From assembly GCA_017475875.1 (NCBI GenBank), contig JAFVET010000106.1, forward strand, positions 1-7,547: 7,547 bases of DNA, given 5' to 3'. Positions 1 through 5,802 of the stretch are shown here, piece by piece. Numbering within the stretch: position 1 is the first letter of the stretch; each line of letters begins with the position of its first letter. Position numbers and translations under genes: made by a program. Origin of the DNA: Candidatus Methanomethylophilaceae archaeon. Its GTDB lineage: Archaea; Thermoplasmatota; Thermoplasmata; Methanomassiliicoccales; Methanomethylophilaceae. The notes under the pieces are model-generated. The model made no database searches. It had not been told where the DNA came from and saw only the letters and a program-made list of their open reading frames with translations.

Positions 1-1089
1 GAATCGGAAAGGGAGGAAACCGCCGTAACCGAGGTGGCCGAAAACCAGGAACCCGACGAAAACGACGTCGGAGGACAGGAGGAGACCGCCGAAGACGCCG
101 AACCTGTCGCCAGTGAGACCCCGAAGAAGGAACCCGAGCGCAAGGCCGAGGTTTACGGAATGCAGTCCCTCCTGGACGAGATCGACGACGTCCAGAACGT
201 GGAACAACCGGATGAGACGGAACAGGCGACATCGGACGAGAACACCGAAAACGAAGCCGATTCCGGTGAATCCGTTGAAGAGATCCAACCTGCCGACACC
301 GATGCCCAGGAAGAGGAAGACGTCACCAAGGACCTTGCCCCCGAAACGACTGAAACCGACGTGCCAACGGATGTTTCCGATGTCGAGGAGGTGCAGGAGA
401 CCGAACAGGAAGAGACGACGTCGCCTGTCGATGCACAGACGACCGGGGAAGCCGTTTCGGACGACCCTGAAACCTCCGTAACCGGAGGAGGCGAAGCCGA
501 GGAAAGGGCCGAGCCGAAGGACGAGGTCCCGGATCAGGCCGACCAACAGGCACCCGAAGAGAATGCACCCGAGGACGACCAACCCTCCGAACCTACCGAA
601 ACGGACGGGTCCTCCGAACCTGGAAACGCACCCGAAGCGACTGCGGAGGATGTCCCCGAGACTGCCGTAGAAGGCAGTTCACCCGCAGATGTGGCGGAAG
701 TCGCGGCATCGGGAGCCGCACTCGCCGGTGCCGTCGCCGCAGCCGCCGACGATACCGAGGACGAAGGCGACATCTACACGGACAACTCCCCCGAAGCCCT
801 CGTCAGGAGGGCGGCGTGGAACAAGGGTCTCCGCTGCAGACGCGGATACGGGCCCCACGAGATACCCGTGGCCTTCGTTAAGGGAAAGGTCGCCGTCTAC
901 GTCTACGACGGCGAGAAGGACGAGGAGCTGGACTCGACGCTCAAGGAAGAGGGATGGACCACGTTCTGGTTCCCGGCTTCCGAAGTCACCGACGGCCACA
1001 CCGAGGCCGACCAGATAACCGCGGCCGTCAAGGCCAACAGCAAGGCCACGAAATCCGGCAAGAAGAAAACCTCGAAGAAGAAGGAGTGA
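1..1089 (+). CDS. Acidic low-complexity protein with C-terminal degenerate DUF559/Vsr-like domain (5' partial)
   Basis: The frame is open from the first base. The first possible start is GTG at 34, but the 11 codons before it continue the same acidic composition and no well-spaced Shine-Dalgarno precedes it, so the gene probably begins outside the window. Numbered from GTG34, residues 1-217 are dominated by Glu, Asp, Pro, Thr and Ala and look disordered; the one more ordered patch is a possible amphipathic helix near 41-53 (YGMQSLLDEIDDV). Residues 218-238 are Ala-rich and only mildly hydrophobic. Residues 251-333 form a compact domain: SPEALVRR, then GLRCRRG, then the strand pair IPVAFVKGKVAVYV, then DG, then LKEEGWTTFWFPASEV. 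This order resembles DUF559/Vsr-type PD-(D/E)XK folds, but the usual catalytic Asp and Glu positions appear to be Val278 and an uncharged residue near 288-289, so nuclease activity is doubtful. The tail 335-351 is Lys-rich. The role is unknown; the domain assignment is from pattern only. The stop is TGA. Confidence 0.75.
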   Translation, partial: ESEREETAVTEVAENQEPDENDVGGQEETAEDAEPVASETPKKEPERKAEVYGMQSLLDEIDDVQNVEQPDETEQATSDENTENEADSGESVEEIQPADTDAQEEEDVTKDLAPETTETDVPTDVSDVEEVQETEQEETTSPVDAQTTGEAVSDDPETSVTGGGEAEERAEPKDEVPDQADQQAPEENAPEDDQPSEPTETDGSSEPGNAPEATAEDVPETAVEGSSPADVAEVAASGAALAGAVAAAADDTEDEGDIYTDNSPEALVRRAAWNKGLRCRRGYGPHEIPVAFVKGKVAVYVYDGEKDEELDSTLKEEGWTTFWFPASEVTDGHTEADQITAAVKANSKATKSGKKKTSKKKE

Positions 1090-1112
1090 GGGGACCTTCC
1101 CCCTCCCCTTCG

Positions 1113-1162
1113 GCATGCAGTGTCCTCCGACTGGACACGCGCATGCGTTAATTTTAATATTG
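1113..1162 (+). terminator. Hairpin followed by T-rich tract: probable terminator of the acidic-protein gene
   Basis: GCATGC (1113-1118), A, GTGTCC (1120-1125), a 7-base loop, GGACAC (1133-1138), GC, GCATGC (1141-1146) fold into 6 + 6 base pairs interrupted only by a 1x2 internal loop. TTAATTTTAATATT (1148-1161) follows directly. A weaker hairpin, GAGGGG (1088-1093) with CCCCTC (1100-1105), sits at the stop codon. Archaeal termination depends mainly on the T-tract, so the hairpin may help termination or may instead be a DNA dyad upstream of the tfs TATA box. Confidence 0.55.
1152..1160 (+). promoter_or_regulatory. TATA-like box of the tfs-pcn cluster
   Basis: TTTTAATAT lies in the most AT-rich stretch of the window. 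At the usual archaeal spacing, transcription would start near 1180-1184, giving a leader of only about 10 bases before ATG 1193. No separate BRE is clear. Because all downstream junctions are 9 bases or less, this is the best candidate promoter for the whole run of genes to about 6810. Confidence 0.5.
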
Positions 1163-1170
1163 TAAGGGAA

Positions 1171-1180
1171 TGCCTAGGCA
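1171..1180. promoter_or_regulatory. Perfect 10-bp palindrome between TATA box and tfs start (candidate operator)
   Basis: TGCCTAGGCA is identical to its own reverse complement. It lies 10 bases after the TATA-like box and just before the predicted transcription start, where archaeal repressors often block RNA polymerase recruitment. The operator role is inferred from position and symmetry only. Confidence 0.3.
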
Positions 1181-1184
1181 GAGG
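1181..1184 (+). promoter_or_regulatory. Shine-Dalgarno for tfs
   Basis: GAGG sits 8 bases before ATG 1193. It lies at or within a few bases of the predicted transcription start, so whether it is transcribed depends on the true start; the mRNA could be nearly leaderless. Confidence 0.4.
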
Positions 1185-1192
1185 CTGATTGA

Positions 1193-1486
1193 ATGTTCTG
1201 CTCGTGCGGCTCAATGATGTTCCCTGAAAACGGGGAATACGTCTGCAAGGCTTGCGGTGCCACGAAAAGCATCGTGAGGAAAGAGATTTTCACCACCGAC
1301 TCCAAGGACAAGGAGACCACGGTGATCACGGAGAATGTCGCGACCCTCCCCAAGACACGCATCCCGTGTCCCGAGTGCGGGCATACCGAGGCATACTTCG
1401 TCATCAGGCAGACGCGTGCCGCCGATGAACCTGAGACCAGGATATACCGTTGCTGCAAGTGCAACCACTCCTGGAGAGAGTACTGA
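1193..1486 (+). CDS. tfs: Transcription factor S (archaeal TFIIS-like transcript cleavage factor)
   Basis: This 97-residue protein is the usual size for archaeal TFS, which enters the RNA polymerase funnel and stimulates cleavage of backtracked RNA. Two zinc ribbons are visible: an N-terminal one with Cys3, Cys5, Cys18 and Cys21, and a C-terminal one with Cys59, Cys62, Cys87 and Cys90 (Cys88 is extra). The catalytic acidic loop is intact: QTRAADEP at 73-80, with Asp78-Glu79 as the pair that coordinates the active-site metal. This favours an active cleavage factor over an inhibitory paralogue. The first knuckle is unusual: it reads CxC rather than the common CxxC. The ATG follows GAGG at 8-base spacing and is the first gene after the promoter region. 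The stop is 9 bases before pcn. Confidence 0.95.
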   Translation: MFCSCGSMMFPENGEYVCKACGATKSIVRKEIFTTDSKDKETTVITENVATLPKTRIPCPECGHTEAYFVIRQTRAADEPETRIYRCCKCNHSWREY

Positions 1487-1490
1487 GGTG
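1485..1490 (+). promoter_or_regulatory. Shine-Dalgarno for pcn overlapping the tfs stop codon
   Basis: GAGGTG, a six-base match to the archaeal consensus GGAGGTGAT, starts inside the tfs TGA (1484-1486) and places its GAGG core 7 bases before ATG 1496. This supports that start and suggests coupled translation of tfs and pcn. Confidence 0.6.
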
Positions 1491-1495
1491 GCGGC

Positions 1496-2233
1496 ATGTT
1501 CAAAGCCGTTCTGAAATCAGACACCCTCAAGGGCATGGTCGACATCGTGTCCACCCTCATCGACGAGATAAAATTCACCATCAACGCCGACGGGATGACC
1601 CTCAAGGCCGTCGATCCCGCACACGTGGCGATGATCGAACTGGAAGTGAACAAGGAGGCGTTCGACAGCTACGAGGCGGAAGACACCGAACTGGGACTCG
1701 ACCTCGACAAGGTCAAAGGGGTCCTCAAGCTCGCCTCCTCCGGCGACATGATCTGCTTGGAGCAGGACGAGATCCACGGGAGGCTCGTGTTCAAGGTCGG
1801 AAACATCACGAGGCGCATGAACCTCGTGGACACGTCCACCATGAACGACCCCAAGGTCCCCTCGCTGAACCTTCCGTCCATGGTCACCGTGGCTTCCGAC
1901 GAGCTCCTCAAGGGGATACGCGCGGCCGAATCCATATCCGACCACCTGGCCCTCAAATCCGGACCGGACTTCTTCGAACTCTCCTGCGAGGGAGAGACCG
2001 ATTCCGTCAGCCTGAGACTCGACAAGGACAAACTCGAGGAGATAGAGTCTCCCGAGGAGACGGTCAGCCAGTTCCCCCTGGACTACTTCTCGAACATCAT
2101 CAAGGCGATTCCTGGAGGAACCCTCGTCAGGATCGAACTCGGCCAGGACCACCCGCTCAAACTCCTGTTCGGTCTCGCGGACGGAAACGTCACGGTCAAC
2201 TACCTCCTGGCTCCGAGGATCGAGAACGAGTGA
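1496..2233 (+). CDS. pcn: DNA polymerase sliding clamp (PCNA)
   Basis: PCNA forms a trimeric ring that encircles DNA and tethers polymerase, FEN1, ligase and other clients. The 245-residue length matches archaeal PCNA. The N-terminal half starts MFKAVLKSDTLKGMVDIVSTL and carries the family signature KAVDPAHVAMIEL at 37-49. The interdomain connecting loop, which receives PIP-box peptides, lies near 109-128 (NLVDTSTMNDPKVPSLNLP). The second domain has the equivalent helix at about 134-147. The C-terminal LAPRIE at 238-243 is the typical client-binding tail. It lies 9 bases after tfs and 4 bases before the transketolase N subunit. Only one clamp gene is in the window, so whether the ring is homotrimeric cannot be judged. 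Confidence 0.97.
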   Translation: MFKAVLKSDTLKGMVDIVSTLIDEIKFTINADGMTLKAVDPAHVAMIELEVNKEAFDSYEAEDTELGLDLDKVKGVLKLASSGDMICLEQDEIHGRLVFKVGNITRRMNLVDTSTMNDPKVPSLNLPSMVTVASDELLKGIRAAESISDHLALKSGPDFFELSCEGETDSVSLRLDKDKLEEIESPEETVSQFPLDYFSNIIKAIPGGTLVRIELGQDHPLKLLFGLADGNVTVNYLLAPRIENE

Positions 2234-2237
2234 GAAC

Positions 2238-3068
2238 ATGGCAGAATTCAGCATACCTGAACTCGAGGATATGGCCAACAGGCTCAGGCTCCACGTCGTA
2301 GAGATGACCTACGCAGCCTCATCCGGACACCCCGGAGGGTCGCTCTCGGCGGCGGAACTCATGTCCGTGCTGTATTTCCGCATAATGCGCCACAACCCCT
2401 CGGACCCGCAGTGGGCCGGGAGGGACAGGTTCGTCCTTTCGAAGGGACACGTGGCGCCCGTCCTTTACGCCGCTCTGGCCGAGGCGGGGTACTTCCCCAC
2501 GGAGGAGCTGCTCTCGCTGAGGGCGCTGGGCTCCAGGCTCCAGGGACACCCGGTCAGGGGTAAGCTCCCCGGCGTGGAGATGTCAACCGGATCCCTCGGA
2601 CAAGGGCTCAGCATGGCCTGCGGTATAGCACTCGCGGGAAAGATGGACGGCGCCGACTACCGCACCTACTGCCTCCTCGGGGACGGGGAGCTCCAGAGCG
2701 GTCAGAACTGGGAGGCGGCGATGTTCGCTCACCAGTACGGTCTGAGCAACCTCGTCGCGATAGTGGACCGCAACCGCCTGCAGATCACAGGGAACACCGA
2801 AGAGGCCATCGGCCTCGACCCCCTCCCGGAGAAATGGAGGGCTTTCGGTTGGAACGTCATTATCGCTAACGGCCACAACGTCAGACAGCTCATCGAAGCG
2901 CTCGAGAAGGCCGGCAGGTCGAAGAAGGATCCGACGGTCATCATAATGAACACCATCAAGGGCAAAGGCGTGTCGTTCATGGAGAACAACGCCGGGTTCC
3001 ACGGACGTGCGTGCAACGAGAAGGAGTACGAGCAGGCCGTCAAAGAGCTCACGGACGTGATACAGTGA
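2238..3068 (+). CDS. Transketolase, N-terminal (thiamine diphosphate-binding) subunit
   Basis: With the next gene this makes a split transketolase, which moves two-carbon ketol units between sugar phosphates in the non-oxidative pentose phosphate pathway. At 276 residues it covers only the pyrophosphate-binding domain, as in many archaea. Visible landmarks are SSGHPGGSLSAAELMSVLYF (28-47), LSKGHVAPVLYAAL (67-80), GHPVRGKLPGVEMSTGSLGQ (103-122) and the cofactor motif beginning GDGELQSGQNWEAA (148-161) and ending in DRNRLQ (177-182); the motif supplies the metal-binding Asp and Asn. The ATG is 4 bases after the pcn stop with only a weak Shine-Dalgarno, suggesting coupling to pcn. The stop overlaps the start of the C subunit by 4 bases, which fits equimolar production. 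Confidence 0.95.
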   Translation: MAEFSIPELEDMANRLRLHVVEMTYAASSGHPGGSLSAAELMSVLYFRIMRHNPSDPQWAGRDRFVLSKGHVAPVLYAALAEAGYFPTEELLSLRALGSRLQGHPVRGKLPGVEMSTGSLGQGLSMACGIALAGKMDGADYRTYCLLGDGELQSGQNWEAAMFAHQYGLSNLVAIVDRNRLQITGNTEEAIGLDPLPEKWRAFGWNVIIANGHNVRQLIEALEKAGRSKKDPTVIIMNTIKGKGVSFMENNAGFHGRACNEKEYEQAVKELTDVIQ

Positions 3069-4006
3069 CCGGAGAGAAGCTCGCACAGCGCAACTACTAC
3101 GGGAAGGCCCTGGCCGACCTCGCCGCCATCAGGGACGACATCGTCGTGCTCGACGCGGACCTCGCCGGTTCGACCAAGACTTCTGAATTCAAGAAGGTCG
3201 CCCCGGAACGGTTCGTTGAGGTCGGGATAGCCGAGCAGAACATGATCGGCATCGCCTCCGGACTGGCAGCATCAGGAAAAGTGCCGTTCGCATCGACGTT
3301 CGGGGTGTTCGCGACCGGAAGGTGCTGGGAACAGATACGCCTCGGCGTAGCCTATCCCAAACTGAACGTCAAGATAGTGGCCACCCACTGCGGGATAACC
3401 GTGGGAGAGGACGGTGCGTCGCACCAGGCCCTCGAGGACATGTCCATAATGAGGTCCCTTCCCAACATGACCGTGGTCTCCCCCGCCGACGCGTACGAGG
3501 CGTACGCGGCGACCATCGCCATAGCCGACTACGACGGTCCTGTCTACATGAGGATGGGAAGGTCCGAGTTCCCCACGATCCTCCCCGAGGACGTGACCTT
3601 CGAGATAGGCAAGGCCACGGTACTCCGCGAAGGTACCGACGTGACACTCGTCGGATGCGGACAGATGGTGTCGTTCTGCCTCGAAGCCGCCGAGACCCTC
3701 GCCAAGGAAGGGATCTCGGCCGAAGTCATCAACATGTCAACGATCAAACCCCTCGACACCGGGACGTTGTTCGCGTCCGTATCGAAGACCGGGTGCTGCG
3801 TCACCGCCGAGGAGCACAGCATCATCGGAGGTCTAGGTTCCGCGGTCGCGGAAGCCCTCTGCGAGGGACCGTGCGTCCCACTCGAGAGGGTCGGGACGAA
3901 GGACACCTTCGGGGAATCCGGAAAACCGGCCGAACTGCTGGAGAAATACGGCCTGACCGCACCGTACATAGTCGCGGCGGCCAAGAAGTCAATATCAAGG
4001 AAGTGA
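3065..4006 (+). CDS. Transketolase, C-terminal (pyrimidine-binding) subunit
   Basis: This partner of the preceding gene supplies the pyrimidine-binding and C-terminal domains of transketolase. I place the start at GTG 3065, giving 313 residues. It overlaps the upstream TGA as GTGA, is preceded by GGACGTGAT (3053-3061, one mismatch to the archaeal Shine-Dalgarno consensus), and the protein then starts near the homologous region (YYGKALADL). The longer frame from ATG 3011 adds 18 Arg-rich residues that are only a shifted reading of the N subunit. Landmarks are [12 protein letters not shown] (28-39), [16 protein letters not shown] (53-68) with the cofactor-activating Glu57, [20 protein letters not shown] (106-125), [13 protein letters not shown] (134-146), and a C-terminal domain from about 180 with [19 protein letters not shown] (248-266). 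The transaldolase gene follows 4 bases later. Confidence 0.94.
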   Translation: MTGEKLAQRNYYGKALADLAAIRDDIVVLDADLAGSTKTSEFKKVAPERFVEVGIAEQNMIGIASGLAASGKVPFASTFGVFATGRCWEQIRLGVAYPKLNVKIVATHCGITVGEDGASHQALEDMSIMRSLPNMTVVSPADAYEAYAATIAIADYDGPVYMRMGRSEFPTILPEDVTFEIGKATVLREGTDVTLVGCGQMVSFCLEAAETLAKEGISAEVINMSTIKPLDTGTLFASVSKTGCCVTAEEHSIIGGLGSAVAEALCEGPCVPLERVGTKDTFGESGKPAELLEKYGLTAPYIVAAAKKSISRK

Positions 4007-4010
4007 ACAG

Positions 4011-4658
4011 ATGAAGATATTCATAGACACAGCCAACCTCGACATGATCAAAGAGATCAACAGCTGGGGGATCCTCGACGGAGTCACCACCAACCCCAGC
4101 CTCATCGCCAAGGAAGGCGTCGACGTCCGTACCCGCGTGAAGGAGATCGCGGAGATCGTCGACGGACCCATCAGCGCCGAGGCCATGTCCATGACCGCGG
4201 ACGAGATGGTCAAGGAGGGCAGGGACCTCGCAGCCATCCACCCCAACATCAACGTCAAACTCCCGATGTGCGTGGAGACCCTCAAAGCGACGAGCATCCT
4301 CTCGTCCGAGGGCATCAAGGTCAACGTCACCCTGATCTTCTCCCCCGCGCAGGCCCTCCTCGCCGCGAAGGCCGGGGCCGCGTTCGTATCCCCGTTCATC
4401 GGCCGTCTCGACGACATCGGACAGTATGGGAGCGACCTCGTCTTCCAGATAAGGCAGATCTTCGACAACTACGGTTTCGACACCGAGATAATCGCCGCTT
4501 CCATCCGCAACCCGACCCACGTGCTCGATGCCGCGGCCGCCGGTTGCGACATCGCCACCATCCCCTACGATATCCTCAAACTGATGGTCAAACACCCGAA
4601 GACCGACGAGGGTATCCAGAAGTTCATCGCGGATTACGAGAAATCCAAGAAGAACTGA
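4011..4658 (+). CDS. tal: Transaldolase (small TalC/MipB-type subfamily)
   Basis: Transaldolase transfers a dihydroxyacetone unit between sugar phosphates and complements the split transketolase just upstream, so the core of the non-oxidative pentose phosphate pathway is encoded together. At 215 residues it matches the small decameric subfamily. Visible residues are Asp6 in [17 protein letters not shown] (26-32), Schiff-base Lys83 in [20 protein letters not shown] (126-137) and IAASIRNP (161-168). This subfamily also includes fructose-6-phosphate aldolase. Two positions favour transaldolase: Glu57 in SAEAMS, where the aldolase has Gln, and Phe129, where the aldolase has Tyr. GGAAGTGA (one mismatch to GGAGGTGA) precedes the start and overlaps the upstream stop. 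Four bases separate this gene from each neighbour. Confidence 0.92.
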   Translation: MKIFIDTANLDMIKEINSWGILDGVTTNPSLIAKEGVDVRTRVKEIAEIVDGPISAEAMSMTADEMVKEGRDLAAIHPNINVKLPMCVETLKATSILSSEGIKVNVTLIFSPAQALLAAKAGAAFVSPFIGRLDDIGQYGSDLVFQIRQIFDNYGFDTEIIAASIRNPTHVLDAAAAGCDIATIPYDILKLMVKHPKTDEGIQKFIADYEKSKKN

Positions 4659-4662
4659 TCTT

Positions 4663-5802
4663 ATGAGATACGATGCCGTGGTCATCGGCGGCGGGCCGGC
4701 AGGTTGCCGTACCGCCGCCCTCATGGCATCCGAATACGATGTTCTGATACTGGAGGAGCACCCCCAACCGGGTCTCCCCGTCCAATGCGCCGGCCTCCTC
4801 TCCGACGAGGCTTTATCACTTACAGGTGTGAAACCCGACATCCTCAACGACATGTACGGGGCCAGGATAGTCTTCCCCGACGGCAACGAGACCACTGTGA
4901 GGTCTTCCAAACGCCTGATGAGGGTCGTCGACCGCGCCCAGATGGATTCCATGATGGCCGATGCGGCCAGGGACGCGGGTGCGGAGATCCAATGCGAGAC
5001 GAAATTCACAGGTTCCGTACCCGATTCCGAAGGCCGCAGGGTTAACCACACCAATGGGACGGTGGAATGCAGGGTGCTGGTCGGTGCTGACGGTCCGCGG
5101 TCGACGGTTTCCAAGGAACTGGGGAACCCCGGTCCGGAGGAGAACCTGGTCGGGATACAAGCCGAGGTCAGGAAACCCTCCGACGACGATTACTTCACTT
5201 CGTACCTCGGATCGGAACATGCACCGGGATTCTTCACCTGGGAGGTCCCATGCGGCGACTTCACCAGGATCGGACTATGCACCGCAGGTGAACCCCCGTT
5301 CCCATACCTCAAGAAATACCTGAAGAGGGAAGGATTGGAGGACCGCATCATAAGGTACGGCTGCGGACGCATCCCCCTGGGTTTCCGCGGGAGGAGCTAC
5401 GGCGACGCATGTGCGCTGGTCGGAGACGCGGCGGCACAGGTCAAACCCGTATCCGGTGGCGGTGTGCATCCAGGCCTCAGGTCTGCGGCGATCCTTGCCG
5501 ACTACCTGTCCCTGGCGCTGAACGAAGGAGACCTCTCAGCGGTGAACCTGTCGGGATACGAATCGCGGTGGAAGGCCGAAGTGGGTGCGGATCTCGAGAA
5601 GGGATACAAGCTTCGCAGAAGGTTCGTCAGGATGAGCGACGGGGACCTGTCTCTGGCCGGTAGATTCGCTAGGAGGGACGACGTCAGGAGCGTCCTCAAC
5701 GACATCGACATCGATCATCCCGACCTGGTGGTCCGCAGGATCCTCAAAAGCCCCAGGATGTCCATGCACGCACTCGCCCTGTTAGGGAGACTGGCGCTAT
5801 GA
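4663..5802 (+). CDS. Geranylgeranyl reductase family FAD-dependent oxidoreductase (probable archaeal lipid reductase)
   Basis: The family saturates isoprenoid double bonds; in archaea the common member reduces the geranylgeranyl chains of digeranylgeranylglycerophospholipids at the membrane. The 379-residue protein shows an N-terminal Rossmann FAD motif VIGGGPAG (7-14), Glu31/Glu32 at the end of the second strand, PVQCAGLLS (39-47), the second dinucleotide motif GADGPRSTVSK (141-151) and the FAD-phosphate motif LVGDAAAQVKPVSGGGVHPG (252-271). APGFFTWEVP (187-196) matches the substrate-channel motif PxxYxWxFP with Tyr replaced by Phe191 and Phe by Val195. No signal peptide or clear membrane helix is seen. 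Substrate (phospholipid, geranylgeranyl diphosphate or another polyprenol) cannot be fixed from sequence. No obvious Shine-Dalgarno; the start is 4 bases after tal and the stop overlaps the taw2 start as ATGA. Confidence 0.88.
   Translation: MRYDAVVIGGGPAGCRTAALMASEYDVLILEEHPQPGLPVQCAGLLSDEALSLTGVKPDILNDMYGARIVFPDGNETTVRSSKRLMRVVDRAQMDSMMADAARDAGAEIQCETKFTGSVPDSEGRRVNHTNGTVECRVLVGADGPRSTVSKELGNPGPEENLVGIQAEVRKPSDDDYFTSYLGSEHAPGFFTWEVPCGDFTRIGLCTAGEPPFPYLKKYLKREGLEDRIIRYGCGRIPLGFRGRSYGDACALVGDAAAQVKPVSGGGVHPGLRSAAILADYLSLALNEGDLSAVNLSGYESRWKAEVGADLEKGYKLRRRFVRMSDGDLSLAGRFARRDDVRSVLNDIDIDHPDLVVRRILKSPRMSMHALALLGRLAL

Noticed and set aside
34..36. GTG as the true start of the acidic protein
   Set aside because: The frame is open to the window edge with the same acidic composition, and the nearest GGGAGG is 17 bases away, too far for normal initiation.
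154..192. Possible PIP-box (QSLLDEID) in the acidic protein that would bind the PCNA encoded nearby
   Set aside because: It has the Gln and the aliphatic residue in the right spacing but lacks the paired aromatic or hydrophobic residues at the end; too weak to claim.
685..747. Ala-rich stretch of the acidic protein as a membrane helix
   Set aside because: Mostly Ala, Gly and Val with Glu and Ser interruptions, and flanked by acidic residues on both sides; hydrophobicity is too low.
1517..2278. 253-codon minus-strand frame opposite pcn
   Set aside because: Antisense shadow of a clear PCNA gene.
1450..2301. 283-codon plus-strand frame overlapping pcn
   Set aside because: It is a shifted reading of pcn, rich in Arg, Gly and Gln, with no recognisable domain; the pcn frame is unambiguous.
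3011..3064. Longer N-terminus for the transketolase C subunit from ATG 3011
   Set aside because: The 18 added residues are an Arg-rich shifted reading of the N subunit; GTG 3065 has a near-consensus Shine-Dalgarno and the usual 4-base overlap.
3822..5114. 430-codon open frame on the minus strand
   Set aside because: It runs antisense across three recognised plus-strand genes (transketolase C, transaldolase, reductase) and shows no protein family features; a GC-rich shadow frame.
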